DNA of 64,000 nucleotides, taken from DATJGR01 sp963812255 (lineage in GTDB: Bacteria > Pseudomonadota > Gammaproteobacteria > Pseudomonadales > Azotimanducaceae). Shown one piece after another: positions 8,220 to 17,491 of the stretch. The first letter of the stretch is position 1, and each line of letters begins with the position of its first letter. Under the pieces are notes generated by a model. That model was given only the letters and a program-made list of their open reading frames with translations, searched no databases and was not told where the DNA came from. The stretch spans positions 1,922,001-1,986,000 of the forward strand of contig CAWEUM010000005.1 in NCBI GenBank assembly GCA_963812255.1, written 5' to 3'. Made by a program: the position numbers and the translations under genes.

Positions 8220-8827
8220 ACTTTCTTGCGCATTGCGCCCTGGGCAGCGCGCAGCCACCCTACCTCGTCGGTGGCTTTCTCGGTGACTTCGTCAAAGGTG
8301 AAGTACCGGTCCATCTGCCGTTCGACCTTCAAACCGGGATACGCCTGCACCGCCGCATCGACGCGTTCAGCGCCGTGCAAGGCGACATCAAGACAAGCGT
8401 CGTCAGGCTTCCGGCCACGGCACGCAGGCTTGCGCCGGTGTTCATCGATCTTCTCGCCGACCACTTCCTCGCGCGACATTTCGAAGCCGAGCATGGGCAA
8501 TCGCTGGCTGCATTTGCCCGGCGAACCTATGCGATCCTCGCGGACCACGAGGATTACTTCCCCGCGCCAGCGCTGCGGTTTTCGCGATTCATGCGGGACC
8601 ACGATCTGTTCTGTCGCTATGTCGATCTCGATCCGGTCGAACGCGCATTCGGCCGGATTGCGCGGCGGTTGGGCCGCGATGCGCTGGTCGGCGAGTGTAT
8701 GACTGCGCTGAGGGGCCGCTATCAGGAGTTCGAGTGCGATTTCTCGCGCTACTACCCTGCTCTGCGTGAGCACGCGGCAGTTTGGCTGAGCCACGCTCCG
8801 CGCGTCGCGTCCGGCACGACCAGTTGA
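8216..8827 (+). CDS. acpH: ACP phosphodiesterase (AcpH family)
   Basis: A 203-residue DUF479 protein. AcpH hydrolyses holo-acyl carrier protein to apo-ACP and 4'-phosphopantetheine. The family start MNFLAHCALG and GGFLGDFVKG are present, as are IRLHRRIDAFS with the metal-binding HRxID and LLADHFLARH. Together these give the HD-like metal site. It overlaps gshA by four bases, so it is probably co-transcribed; I know no functional link. The C-terminus continues about 20 residues past the last family-like helix. Confidence 0.85.
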   Translation: MNFLAHCALGSAQPPYLVGGFLGDFVKGEVPVHLPFDLQTGIRLHRRIDAFSAVQGDIKTSVVRLPATARRLAPVFIDLLADHFLARHFEAEHGQSLAAFARRTYAILADHEDYFPAPALRFSRFMRDHDLFCRYVDLDPVERAFGRIARRLGRDALVGECMTALRGRYQEFECDFSRYYPALREHAAVWLSHAPRVASGTTS

Positions 8828-8889
8828 CGCATGCGGTCTCCCCGGTAATCTCAGCAACCCATTGCACCCCCTCGAGTGGAGCCGGGCCG

Positions 8890-9870
8890 ATGAAAGCCGT
8901 AACTTGCCATGCCTTCGGGCCGCCTGAATCTCTGTCGCTGCAGGACATCGACGCGCCCGTTGCCAAGCCCGACGACGCGATCATCGAGGTGCGAGCCGCC
9001 GCGCTCAATTTCCCAGACGTGCTGATGATCGAGGGCAAATACCAGAGTCAGCCTCCGTTCCCGTTTGTTCCCGGCGCTGAATTCGCCGGGGTCGTCCGTG
9101 ACGTCGGCAAAAACGTGAAGACATTGACACCGGGACAAGCCGTGTTCGGCAGTTCCGGGCATGGGGCGTTCGTCGAACGCATCGCAATCGATGCGCGGCG
9201 CCTGCGACTGATTCCGCCGGGCATGAGTTTCGAGCAGGCCGCTGGTATCAGCACGACCTACGGCACCTCGTATCACGCATTGAAGCAACGCGCGGATCTT
9301 CAGCCTGGCGAAACGCTCCTGGTATTGGGGGCCGCGGGTGGCGTTGGCCTCGCCGCTGTGGAACTCGGCAAGGCGATGGGTGCGAGAGTGATTGCGGCCG
9401 CGAGTACCGATGAAAAACTCGGCGTCGCCCGTCGCGCGGGTGCGGATGACCTCGTCAACTATTCGGACGGTGAACTGAAGGACAAGGTCAAGGCGCTGAC
9501 CAATGGGCGTGGCGTCGACGTGATCTACGATCCCGTTGGAGGTGATCTGTTCGATCAATGCATGCGCTGCATCGCATGGAAGGGACGCGTGCTGGTCGTT
9601 GGGTTTACCGGCGGCTACATTCCCAAGGTCCCGATCAACCTGATTCTGCTGAAAGGCTGTCAGGTGATCGGCGTCTTCTACGGCTCGTTCGCGGCGCGCG
9701 AATCCGATCTCAACGACCAGAACTTTCGCGACATACTCGAACTGTTCGCGCGCGGCCACATCAATCCGTTGATCGGTCGGACATATCCCCTGGCGGACTA
9801 CGCCGATGCCTTTCGTTGCCTATCGGGGCGCGCTGCAATCGGCAAAATCGTGCTGCAGGTCGGCGCATGA
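8890..9870 (+). CDS. NADPH:quinone oxidoreductase, zinc-free MDR family
   Basis: A 326-residue medium-chain dehydrogenase/reductase of the quinone-oxidoreductase subgroup, starting at ATG 8890. The GroES-like domain has AALNFPDVLMIEGKYQ and FVPGAEFAGVV. The Rossmann motif LGAAGGVGLAAVELG lies at about residues 145-159, and DVIYDPVGGDLFDQ follows. The zinc-binding cysteines of alcohol dehydrogenases are absent. It likely reduces quinones or enoyl/enone compounds with NADPH. Its stop overlaps dsbB by four bases. The particular substrate is unknown. Confidence 0.85.
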   Translation: MKAVTCHAFGPPESLSLQDIDAPVAKPDDAIIEVRAAALNFPDVLMIEGKYQSQPPFPFVPGAEFAGVVRDVGKNVKTLTPGQAVFGSSGHGAFVERIAIDARRLRLIPPGMSFEQAAGISTTYGTSYHALKQRADLQPGETLLVLGAAGGVGLAAVELGKAMGARVIAAASTDEKLGVARRAGADDLVNYSDGELKDKVKALTNGRGVDVIYDPVGGDLFDQCMRCIAWKGRVLVVGFTGGYIPKVPINLILLKGCQVIGVFYGSFAARESDLNDQNFRDILELFARGHINPLIGRTYPLADYADAFRCLSGRAAIGKIVLQVGA

Positions 9871-10364
9871 ATCCACCCTTGCGATGGGGGTCCGTGGCAT
9901 TGCTGATCTGCGGGGCCATGATCGGCGGCGCGCAGTTCATGGAGCACGTCATCGGACTCGATCCGTGTCCGCTGTGTCTGATGCAGCGCCTCTGGACCAT
10001 GCTCTGTGGCGCATGTGTGCTCGCGGGGCTCGCCCACAACCCGCGGCTGTCGGCCTATCCAATCACAGCCCTGGCCTGCAGCGTCGTTGGCGCTGGATTT
10101 TCGATACGACAACTGTGGCTACAGAGTCTTCCGGCCGACGCAGTGCCCGCGTGTGGGCCGGACATGGCCTACATGATCGATGCATTTCCTCTGAGCGACA
10201 TCCTGCGCGCGATGACTTTGGGCACCGGCAACTGCGCTGAAGTGACGTGGACATTGCTCGGTGTCGGCATTGCCGGCTGGGCCCTGCTTGGGTTCATTGT
10301 GCTGGCTGCCTCGCTCGCTTGCTGGGTGATTTCGCTGCGCCCGCGGTCGGCAACCTCAAGCTGA
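9867..10364 (+). CDS. dsbB: Disulfide bond formation protein B
   Basis: A 165-residue inner-membrane protein with four hydrophobic segments. DsbB reoxidises periplasmic DsbA and passes electrons to ubiquinone. Both required cysteine pairs are visible: the CPLC motif (Cys34/Cys37) in the first periplasmic loop and Cys96/Cys123 (PACGPD and TGNCAE) in the second. It overlaps the preceding quinone oxidoreductase gene. No dsbA is nearby. Confidence 0.93.
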   Translation: MNPPLRWGSVALLICGAMIGGAQFMEHVIGLDPCPLCLMQRLWTMLCGACVLAGLAHNPRLSAYPITALACSVVGAGFSIRQLWLQSLPADAVPACGPDMAYMIDAFPLSDILRAMTLGTGNCAEVTWTLLGVGIAGWALLGFIVLAASLACWVISLRPRSATSS

Positions 10365-10472
10365 TTCCTCAAAGCCCGCGCAAGCCCCTACCAGTCACAA
10401 AGAAATACTAGAGTGGTCGTTTGGCCGGGGTATATAGTGCCTCGGGCATCTATAACTACAAAGTGCACGACG

Positions 10473-11222
10473 ATGGCTGAGCCGAATGCTCTTCGCATCC
10501 TGGTCGTAAATGGAAAGGGAGGCTGCGGAAAGACGACGATCGCGACCAATCTGGCCGCGGCATATGCTCGCGTCGGGTATTGTGTCGCGCTGACCGACCA
10601 CGACGCCCAAGCCTCGAGCAGCCATTGGCTGGAGCAACGTCCAGCGCCGTTACCTTCGATTCATCTGATTGCTGCGCACCGGCGCACGGCGATGTACACC
10701 ACGCGCGCTTTTCAGCAGCGCCTGCCGAACGATGTCGAGCGCATCGTCATCGACACGCCCTCGGCGGTCGGCGATCGCGATCTCGAAGTGCTGCTAAGAA
10801 GAATCGATGTGATTCTGGTGCCGTTGTTGCCTTCATCGATCGATATCCGCGCGGGCGCACGATTCATCGCGCAATTGCTCGCCCATCGCTCCTATCGTGC
10901 GCACCCCGTACCGATCGGCGCGATCGCAAACCGCGTTCGCCAGAACACCACGACGCACACTAAACTGATGCAGTTTCTGCAAAGCCTGGACGTTCCGACC
11001 ATTGCGACATTCAGGGACAGCACGCTGTATACGCGGCTGGCGGACGCGGGCACAGGCATTTTCGACGAGGTTTCCGACTCGAACACGGAACGTGAAGCGC
11101 ACGAATGGAGCAAATTGATGCGCTGGATCGACGCCACGACGTCGAAGCCCGCCGGTTCCCGTCAACACGGACCCCGGGCGGCTGCGCCTCACCATCGCAA
11201 CACGGTATCGGCAAAAGCCTGA
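10473..11222 (+). CDS. Orphan ParA/MinD-family ATPase
   Basis: A 249-residue P-loop ATPase. The deviant Walker A NGKGGCGKTT (about 14-23) carries the signature lysine of the ParA/MinD group, followed by LTDHDAQASSSHW and the Walker B VIDTPSAVGDRD. Such proteins position DNA, plasmids or protein assemblies. No parB, minE or carboxysome-type partner lies next to it, so its cargo is unknown. About 20 C-terminal residues are low-complexity and basic. A start at ATG 10413 is possible but would add unfamily-like sequence. Confidence 0.8.
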   Translation: MAEPNALRILVVNGKGGCGKTTIATNLAAAYARVGYCVALTDHDAQASSSHWLEQRPAPLPSIHLIAAHRRTAMYTTRAFQQRLPNDVERIVIDTPSAVGDRDLEVLLRRIDVILVPLLPSSIDIRAGARFIAQLLAHRSYRAHPVPIGAIANRVRQNTTTHTKLMQFLQSLDVPTIATFRDSTLYTRLADAGTGIFDEVSDSNTEREAHEWSKLMRWIDATTSKPAGSRQHGPRAAAPHHRNTVSAKA

Positions 11223-11253
11223 TCCGACCCACGCGTTCGCTGTCCCATCCATC

Positions 11254-13185
11254 ATGATCGTCGTGTCCGATGTCACGCTGAAGCGCGGTGGTGAGGTGTT
11301 GTTCGAGCACCTCGACCTTACGCTGCATCCCCGCCATCGAGTCGCGTTGATCGGTCGTAACGGGGTCGGCAAATCCAGTCTGTTCTCGTTGTTGCGAGGC
11401 CGCTTGTTGCCAGAGGTGGGTGAAGTTCGGCTACCGCCACGGTGGCGTATCGCCCACCTCGAACAGGAGACGCGGCCGTCTACGCGACGCGCGCTGGATT
11501 GGGCGCTCGACGGCGATACTGCACTTCGCACCGTTGAGCGAGCGATCACTGCCGCGGAACAACGTCACGACGATCAAGCGCTCGCGCGCCTCCACACCGA
11601 GTTCGACGATCTCGGCGGCTACTCCGCGCAAGCCCGAGCGTCGGAGGTGTTGAACGGGCTGGGCTTTGCCGCAGGCGACTTCGATCGTCCCTATCAGGAA
11701 TTTTCCGGCGGTTGGCGGATACGGTTGAACCTTGCCCAAACCTTGATGTGCCCATCGGACCTGCTGTTGCTCGACGAACCGACCAACCACCTCGATCTGG
11801 ACGCGATGCTATGGCTGGAGGGGCATTTGAATCGCTATGAGGGGACGTTGGTCGTGATTGCTCACGATCGAGAGTTTCTGGATGCCGTGGCGGATCACAC
11901 CGTCCACCTCGAGTCCGGCAGAGCGACCGTTTACCGAGGTCACTACAGCGCATTCGAACGGCAACGCGGGGAAAATCTCGCGCGGCAGGCGTCGCTCGCC
12001 CAACGCCAGGCCCGCAAAGCCGAGGAGATCTTGCGCTTCGTTGATCGCTTTCGGGCGAAGTCGAGCAAAGCTCGCCAAGTCCAAAGCCGCCTCAAGGCGC
12101 TGGAAAAGCTGCAGATTTCGGCGCCCGGGCACGTGGATTCGCCGTATGAGTTCAGCTTCCCAAATCCAGTGCAGATGTCGCCGATGCTGATCCAGATGGA
12201 CGACGCCACGCTCGGGTACCCGAATCAGCCGATCGTGACCGCGAAATCGATTCGTATTACCCCGGGCGCTCGAATCGGTGTGCTCGGCGCCAACGGCGCG
12301 GGCAAAACCACGCTGATGCGGACCCTCGCCGGTGATCTACCCGTTCTTGGCGGTGACTTGTTCCGTGGCCAGCACAGCCATGTCGGCTACTTTGCGCAGC
12401 ATCAGCTCGAACTGCTGCAAGGCGAACTCAGCGCGCTCGCGCATCTTCGCCTGCGTGAGCCAAACTCGACCGACCAGCATCGTCGTACCTACCTCGGAGG
12501 CTGGGGATTCGCCGGTGACATGGCCATGCGACCCACCGCTTCTCTGTCCGGCGGCGAGAAGGCGCGCCTCGTTCTGGCACTGATCGCGTGGCAACAACCC
12601 GCGCTGCTGCTGCTGGACGAACCCACCAACCATCTCGACATAGAGATGCGTCATGCGCTGACCATCGCACTGCAGGCCTATGAAGGCGCGATGGTGATCG
12701 TGTCCCACGACCGCGATCTGCTGGGACGTTGCGTGGATGAGTTCTGGCTGGTGTCGGAGGGTCGAGTCAATCCTTACGCCGATGATCTGCAGCAATACGC
12801 CGATCATCTTCGCGAACGAAATGGCGTTCGCGAAGGCGTGACGTCAACGTCGTCGACCGAAACACCGAGTCGCAGGGAACGCCGTCAGGCATCGGCCGAG
12901 CATCGTCGACGCACGCAGTCCTTGCGCAATACGATCGCGCGGCTGGAGTCGCGCATCGATACGATCGGCATTTCGTTGCGGACGCTCGAGGCAACGCTTG
13001 CGGACCCCGTGACATACGAGACGTTGTCGACCCAAGCGCTGCAAGCCGTGATCGAGCAGCGCACCGATCGACTGCGCGACCTCGCTGCCGCGGAGGCCGA
13101 GTGGCTGGAGATGCAGGAACGGTTGGAAACAATGATCGCGGCGGCCGCGCCAGACCAGGTCGACGCGACAACGTCGCCACCGTAG
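11254..13185 (+). CDS. ABC-F family ATPase (YheS/Uup type)
   Basis: A 643-residue soluble protein with two ABC ATPase domains and no membrane segment. Domain 1 has GRNGVGKSSL, EFSGGWRIRLNLAQ and LLLLDEPTNHLD; domain 2 has GANGAGKTTL, SLSGGEKARLVLA and a second LLLLDEPTNHLD. Between them lies a linker with RFRAKSSKARQVQSR. A charged C-terminal coiled coil follows, as in YheS and Uup. ABC-F proteins bind ribosomes and help translation of difficult sequences or resistance to ribosome-targeting drugs. Length fits YheS best. Confidence 0.87.
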   Translation: MIVVSDVTLKRGGEVLFEHLDLTLHPRHRVALIGRNGVGKSSLFSLLRGRLLPEVGEVRLPPRWRIAHLEQETRPSTRRALDWALDGDTALRTVERAITAAEQRHDDQALARLHTEFDDLGGYSAQARASEVLNGLGFAAGDFDRPYQEFSGGWRIRLNLAQTLMCPSDLLLLDEPTNHLDLDAMLWLEGHLNRYEGTLVVIAHDREFLDAVADHTVHLESGRATVYRGHYSAFERQRGENLARQASLAQRQARKAEEILRFVDRFRAKSSKARQVQSRLKALEKLQISAPGHVDSPYEFSFPNPVQMSPMLIQMDDATLGYPNQPIVTAKSIRITPGARIGVLGANGAGKTTLMRTLAGDLPVLGGDLFRGQHSHVGYFAQHQLELLQGELSALAHLRLREPNSTDQHRRTYLGGWGFAGDMAMRPTASLSGGEKARLVLALIAWQQPALLLLDEPTNHLDIEMRHALTIALQAYEGAMVIVSHDRDLLGRCVDEFWLVSEGRVNPYADDLQQYADHLRERNGVREGVTSTSSTETPSRRERRQASAEHRRRTQSLRNTIARLESRIDTIGISLRTLEATLADPVTYETLSTQALQAVIEQRTDRLRDLAAAEAEWLEMQERLETMIAAAAPDQVDATTSPP

Positions 13186-13215
13186 AGATCCCACCAGCGA
13201 GCACGGCCCGAACGA

Positions 13216-13230
13216 GGGCGCAAGGCGCCC
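13216..13230. terminator. Short GC hairpin between convergent genes
   Basis: GGGCGC and GCGCCC flank an AAG loop in the 70-base gap between the ABC-F gene and the leftward monooxygenase gene. No T-tract follows on either strand, so intrinsic termination is uncertain. The position between two gene ends is the main argument. Confidence 0.3.
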
Positions 13231-13255
13231 GAATCGACCTGCCTTCACGAACTGA

Positions 13256-14533
13256 TCAGCCGGCGGCGGGTTTCTCGTAAATCGACGGCTGATCGCTCGC
13301 CTCTTCGGCAATCCGCCGACCCAGCGCCGGAAACACCGGAATGTCCGCATCCCGCAGCGGCGCCATCTTCACCTTACGCGCGAGCGCGGCTTCGATGTAC
13401 GGCGCAAGTTCCCGTTGCTTGCGCTGCTCGCGTTCGGCGGCGCGTTCTTTGAACTCCGGCATCACGTCGGACGCAAACAACTCGAGCGCCTCGCAAATGT
13501 GCTCGTGGCGGTTCATGCCGGCCTGCTGAATGAACGTCACCTGATCGACTCCGGCTGCCTCGAATTTGCGCAGGTGGCCGCGCAGGTCATCCGGGGTGCC
13601 GATACCGCCCGCGCCGCCGGACAACGCTTCGCCGAACTCGGGAGGCAGTTCGCGCATACGCTTGTCGAACACCGTCTCGAACTCCCGCCACAGGTTCGTG
13701 CGACCTGGCTTGTGGGCGCCGAAACCATACAGACTGCCGAGCGCATAACCAAAAAATTCGAACCCTTTCAGCCCGCGTTTGACCGCGGTTTCGCGATCCT
13801 GATGACAGGAAAAGCTCGACACCATGCAGATGTTCGCGTTGACCGCGTGGCCGATCGGCACACACGCATCGCTCTTGATGATGTCGTAATACTCCTCGAC
13901 CCAGGAACTCGCTTCCAACGGATCGACAAATGCGAACGTCAGCGCGCCGATGCCGAGTCGCGCTGCCATCCGGATCGTCTCGCGCTGCGAACACGCGACC
14001 CATACCGGCGGATGCGGCTTCTGCACCGGTTTCGGCACCAGATTGCGGCACGGCATGTTGAAGTATTTGCCGACATAGCCCGGATAGGGATCCATCGCGA
14101 GGATATTGCAGATTTGCTCGGTCGATTCGAGGTAGATCTTGCGCTTATCTTCGACTGTGATGCCAAATCCGGCCAATTCGAGTGCGGCTGAGGATTCACC
14201 AGTGCCGAAATCGACGCGCCCGTTCGACACCAGATCGAGTGTGGCGATGACCTCCGCGGTGCGAGCCGGATGATTGTACTGCGGAATGACCTGCCGAATG
14301 CCCTGGCCGAGCCGTATGTTCTGGGTTCGCGCCGCACACGCCGCCAGGAACACCTCCGGCGCCGACGAGTGCGAATATTCCTCCAGGAAGTGATGTTCCA
14401 CTTCCCACGCATAGTCGATGCCGAGACGATCTGCGACCTCGACCTGTTCGAGCGCGTCGTTGAAGAGCTTCTGCTCCGCGCCGTCGGTCCAGGGTCGGGG
14501 CAACTGGTGTTCGTAGAATATACCGAATTTCAT
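13256..14533 (-). CDS. LLM-class flavin-dependent monooxygenase
   Basis: A 425-residue bacterial-luciferase-like protein. Family features are the beta-strand start MKFGIFYEHQ, YAWEVEHHFLEEYSHSSAPEV, IRLGQGIRQVIPQYNHPARTAE and the FGTGES segment near residue 131. These enzymes use FMNH2 and oxygen to hydroxylate or cleave a substrate, and usually need a separate flavin reductase. It is divergent from the TetR gene, which makes TetR control likely. The substrate is unknown. The C-terminus is longer than in typical 330-380-residue members. Confidence 0.83.
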   Translation of the reverse strand: MKFGIFYEHQLPRPWTDGAEQKLFNDALEQVEVADRLGIDYAWEVEHHFLEEYSHSSAPEVFLAACAARTQNIRLGQGIRQVIPQYNHPARTAEVIATLDLVSNGRVDFGTGESSAALELAGFGITVEDKRKIYLESTEQICNILAMDPYPGYVGKYFNMPCRNLVPKPVQKPHPPVWVACSQRETIRMAARLGIGALTFAFVDPLEASSWVEEYYDIIKSDACVPIGHAVNANICMVSSFSCHQDRETAVKRGLKGFEFFGYALGSLYGFGAHKPGRTNLWREFETVFDKRMRELPPEFGEALSGGAGGIGTPDDLRGHLRKFEAAGVDQVTFIQQAGMNRHEHICEALELFASDVMPEFKERAAEREQRKQRELAPYIEAALARKVKMAPLRDADIPVFPALGRRIAEEASDQPSIYEKPAAG

Positions 14534-14578
14534 TCGATTCTCCGTGGCCGTTGGTGTCAGGTTCGATCGGAAATAGGT

Positions 14579-14602
14579 GCGTAAAGTCTGATCATTTTAC
14601 GC
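14579..14602. promoter_or_regulatory. Inverted repeat, candidate TetR operator
   Basis: GCGTAAA (14579-14585) and TTTACGC (14596-14602) form a perfect 7-base inverted repeat with a 10-base spacer. It lies in the divergent gap between the monooxygenase and TetR genes, where a TetR-family dimer would be expected to bind. The assignment rests on position and symmetry. Confidence 0.45.
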
Positions 14603-14681
14603 GACGACGCCAAGGGCACATCAAAAGCAATGCACATCGCAAAACCGGTCCCGAACGCTCGTTTTGGTATGCTGCACCGGC

Positions 14682-15251
14682 ATGTCCGAATCAACCACCA
14701 AATACCAGCTGACCGCGATTCTCGACGACGTATTCCGGCGCCGCGGCTATGAAGGCGCAACCCTGTCGGAATTGTCACGCGCCTGCGGTCTCGGCAAGGC
14801 GAGCCTCTACCATCACTTCCCCGGTGGTAAAGAGGAGATGGCGAGCCTCCTGCTGCGCCGAGCCATCGCGGAATTGAACGATCTCGCGTACCGCCATCTG
14901 GATCGGCCGGCACCGTGGCGCGAGCGCCTCTGTGGCTTCGTCGACGGGTTCGCCGAATATTGTGCTGGCGGCACCCGCAACTGCCTGATCGCAGAGTTCA
15001 CGGCAACCGCAGCGCGTGCCCGGTTCGGCGAAGAGATCCAGCTGCAAACCGAACTCTGGCTGCGCCAACTTTCAGCTGTATTCGGCGAAACCGGCAGCAG
15101 CGAAAAGCGTTCGCGGCGCCGCGCCCGTGAACTGCTCAGTTCGCTGTACGGCGCTTTGGTGGTTGCTCGGCTGCTGAACGACCCGAAGCCGTTCCTTCAA
15201 GCCACCCAACGACTGCGTAAAGGGTTCACGGCTGAAGCGCAATCCGGTTGA
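14682..15251 (+). CDS. TetR/AcrR-family transcriptional regulator
   Basis: A 189-residue repressor-type protein. The helix-turn-helix is at residues 25-47, with ATLSELSRACGLGKASLYHH followed by FPGGKEEM, a form typical of the LmrA/YxaF subgroup. The C-terminal ligand domain is helical, with a conserved CLIAEF segment. It probably represses itself and the divergent flavin monooxygenase through the inverted repeat at 14579-14602. The inducer is unknown. ATG 14682 is preferred over an ATG 18 bases upstream because the protein then starts as in relatives. Confidence 0.85.
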   Translation: MSESTTKYQLTAILDDVFRRRGYEGATLSELSRACGLGKASLYHHFPGGKEEMASLLLRRAIAELNDLAYRHLDRPAPWRERLCGFVDGFAEYCAGGTRNCLIAEFTATAARARFGEEIQLQTELWLRQLSAVFGETGSSEKRSRRRARELLSSLYGALVVARLLNDPKPFLQATQRLRKGFTAEAQSG

Positions 15252-15263
15252 CTGGCGGCGCCG

Positions 15264-16712
15264 TCAACGCCACAGCGCGTGATAGCGCTGCACGAGGTTC
15301 AACAACCCGGTCGGCGCATGATTCTTTCGCCAGCCGCTCGCAGCAAATTTGTTCAGCTCCGCACTGGTCGGATAGATGTGGATTGTGCCGAGCAGCTTTT
15401 TCAGGCCCAGTCCGTGGGTCATGCCGAGCACGTATTCGGCAATCAATTCACCCGCCGCCGGTGCAACGATCGTCGCCCCCAATACCCGATCCGAGCCGCG
15501 CGACGTGAGAACTTTGATGAAGCCGCGCGTCTCGCCGTCGGCGATCGCCCTGTCGACGTGCGCCAATTCGTGGCGGGTAATCTCGACATCGATGCCCTTC
15601 GCTGCGGCTTCGTCGGCCGACAGACCCACGCGCGCCACCTCGGGATCCGTGTACGTGGCCCACGGTACGACAGAGTAGTCGACCTTGAACTTGCGGATTC
15701 GACCAAACAGCGCGTTGACCGCCGCATACCACGCCTGGTGCGACGCCATGTGCGTGAACTGGTACGGCCCCGCAACATCGCCGCAAGCAAAGACGTTGGG
15801 TAATTTCGTGCGAAGGTACCGATCGACCACCACTGTGCCGTCACGATTCAGCTCGACACCCAGTTCTTCCAATCCCAGCGCTTGGGTATCGGCGCGGCGG
15901 CCGACCGCCACCAGCACCTCGTCGAAGGGAATCGAAACGGTGCGTCCGTGGTGTTCGGCGATCAGCTGTTTGTCTGCACCCGATTCGAATCGCACCGCCT
16001 TGTGCCCGGTCAGCACATCCACGCCTTCGCCGCGCAGGACGTCCGCTACCAGTGCCGCAACGTCGGCGTCTTCCCTTGGAAGAATGCGCTCCGCCATGTC
16101 GATCAACGTGACGCGGCTGCCAAGACGTTGGAAGCTCTGCGCCAGTTCGCAGCCGATCGGCCCGGCACCCATCACGACAAGACGGCCCGGCAACTCGTCG
16201 AGCTGCCACACATCATCGGACGTCAATGCACCGACATCGGCGATGCCCGGAATCGGCGGCACGAATGGAACCGCGCCGGTCGCGAGTACGATGCTACGCG
16301 CGGTGATCAGCTTGCCGTCCACCTCGACGGTCCACGGATCCCTGATCCGCGCATTGCCGATCACGCAATCGACGCCGAGCGATTCGTACCGCTCAATCGA
16401 ATCGTTGGGCGCGATCGTAGCGATCGCGTCGCGTACACGCTGCATGACCGCGCCGAAGTCGACCGTTCCAGTCACATCTCGCAACCCGTATCGCTGCGCG
16501 TCGCGCATGTAGTGCGCGATTTTTGCGGATCGAATCAGTGTCTTGCTTGGCACACAACCGGTGTTCAGACAATCGCCGCCCATGCGCCCCTTCTCGATCA
16601 ACGTGACTTTCGCACGCACGGTTGCGGCGATGAGCGACGCAATCAAGCCGGCGGATCCGGCACCGATCACGATCAGATTCGCGTCGAATCGCTTTGGTTT
16701 GCGGTATTTCAT
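15264..16712 (-). CDS. FAD-dependent pyridine nucleotide-disulfide oxidoreductase (MerA-like, no mercury domain)
   Basis: A 482-residue flavoprotein of the lipoamide dehydrogenase/mercuric reductase family. FAD-binding VIGAGSAGL is at about residues 15-23, and the redox-active pair is in GGDCLNTGCVPSK. The NAD(P) site is VVMGAGPIGCELAQ, then CGDVAG, and the C-terminal dimer domain has HIYPTSAE. It lacks both the N-terminal HMA domain and the C-terminal vicinal cysteines of true mercuric reductase. Start ATG 16712 overlaps the stop of the TVP38 gene. In other bacteria these two are fused or paired; the substrate of the pair is not established. Confidence 0.87.
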   Translation of the reverse strand: MKYRKPKRFDANLIVIGAGSAGLIASLIAATVRAKVTLIEKGRMGGDCLNTGCVPSKTLIRSAKIAHYMRDAQRYGLRDVTGTVDFGAVMQRVRDAIATIAPNDSIERYESLGVDCVIGNARIRDPWTVEVDGKLITARSIVLATGAVPFVPPIPGIADVGALTSDDVWQLDELPGRLVVMGAGPIGCELAQSFQRLGSRVTLIDMAERILPREDADVAALVADVLRGEGVDVLTGHKAVRFESGADKQLIAEHHGRTVSIPFDEVLVAVGRRADTQALGLEELGVELNRDGTVVVDRYLRTKLPNVFACGDVAGPYQFTHMASHQAWYAAVNALFGRIRKFKVDYSVVPWATYTDPEVARVGLSADEAAAKGIDVEITRHELAHVDRAIADGETRGFIKVLTSRGSDRVLGATIVAPAAGELIAEYVLGMTHGLGLKKLLGTIHIYPTSAELNKFAASGWRKNHAPTGLLNLVQRYHALWR

Positions 16713-17398
16713 GAGACTCGCTCGCGACGCTGCGCGAACTGATCGATCAGCTTCTTCGCGATCAGAGGAAATACGCCGAGCAATGTCAGCGCGATCAGCA
16801 AACCCGGACTCAGCACGTCGCCCAATGTGTGAATCTGCGCAAGCTGCGTACCCGCGAAGACGAACACGACGGTACCGGCGAGCATGCCGATCTGACTCAC
16901 CAGATAGAACGGCAGGACGCCGATGCGCGTCAGGCCCATCAGCAGATTGACGACGAAGAACGGGAACACCGGCACCATTCGAAGACTGAACAGATAGAAA
17001 TTGCCTTCGCGTTCGAGACCGCGGTTGATCGGCTCGAGGTACCTGCCGAATCTCCGCTCGACCCACTCACCCAGCAACGTGCGCGAAATCACGAACGCGA
17101 TCGTCGCACCGAGGGCGCTCGCAAACGACACCAGCAAAACGCCCCACACCGCGCCAAAAATTGCACCAGCGGCGATGGTCATCACCGCGGCACCCGGCAG
17201 CGACAACCCGGTCACCACCACATAGATCGCGAAGAACACCAGCGATACCGTCAACGGTGCCTGATGGAGTTGCTCGAGCACCCGCCCCCGACTCGCCTGC
17301 AGGTAGTCGAGCGACAGATACTGCCCCAGACCCAATGCGAAAAATGCAGCGATCGCGGCGACCACGATGACAAGGACGATCAGGCGCTTCACGTTCAT
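16709..17398 (-). CDS. TVP38/TMEM64 (DedA-superfamily) membrane protein
   Basis: A 229-residue inner-membrane protein with about six hydrophobic segments. Family landmarks are LSLPGAAVMTIAAGAIFG, then FVISRTLLG, and SLRMVPVFPFFVVNLLMG with the conserved arginine and prolines. DedA/TVP38 proteins act in lipid transport or membrane homeostasis, some as undecaprenyl-phosphate or phospholipid flippases. Start ATG 17398 follows a GATGGG-like ribosome site; an upstream ATG at 17416 is possible. It is coupled by a four-base overlap to the flavoprotein gene. Confidence 0.83.
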   Translation of the reverse strand: MNVKRLIVLVIVVAAIAAFFALGLGQYLSLDYLQASRGRVLEQLHQAPLTVSLVFFAIYVVVTGLSLPGAAVMTIAAGAIFGAVWGVLLVSFASALGATIAFVISRTLLGEWVERRFGRYLEPINRGLEREGNFYLFSLRMVPVFPFFVVNLLMGLTRIGVLPFYLVSQIGMLAGTVVFVFAGTQLAQIHTLGDVLSPGLLIALTLLGVFPLIAKKLIDQFAQRRERVS

Positions 17399-17491
17399 CC
17401 CATCGATCCAGTGCAAGGTCGACTACGCGGAAGATGCGCGTACAGTAACATTTTGGTTCCGTACCGCTTTCACCAACCCAAGGAGTCGATC

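Noticed and set aside
15264..16712. Mercuric reductase
   Set aside because: The N-terminal metal-binding domain and the C-terminal cysteine pair are missing and no mer genes are nearby.
16829..17491. N-terminal extension of HemB by about 220 residues
   Set aside because: It is antisense to the TVP38 gene and gives low-complexity charged sequence; GTG 17492 has AAGGAG upstream.
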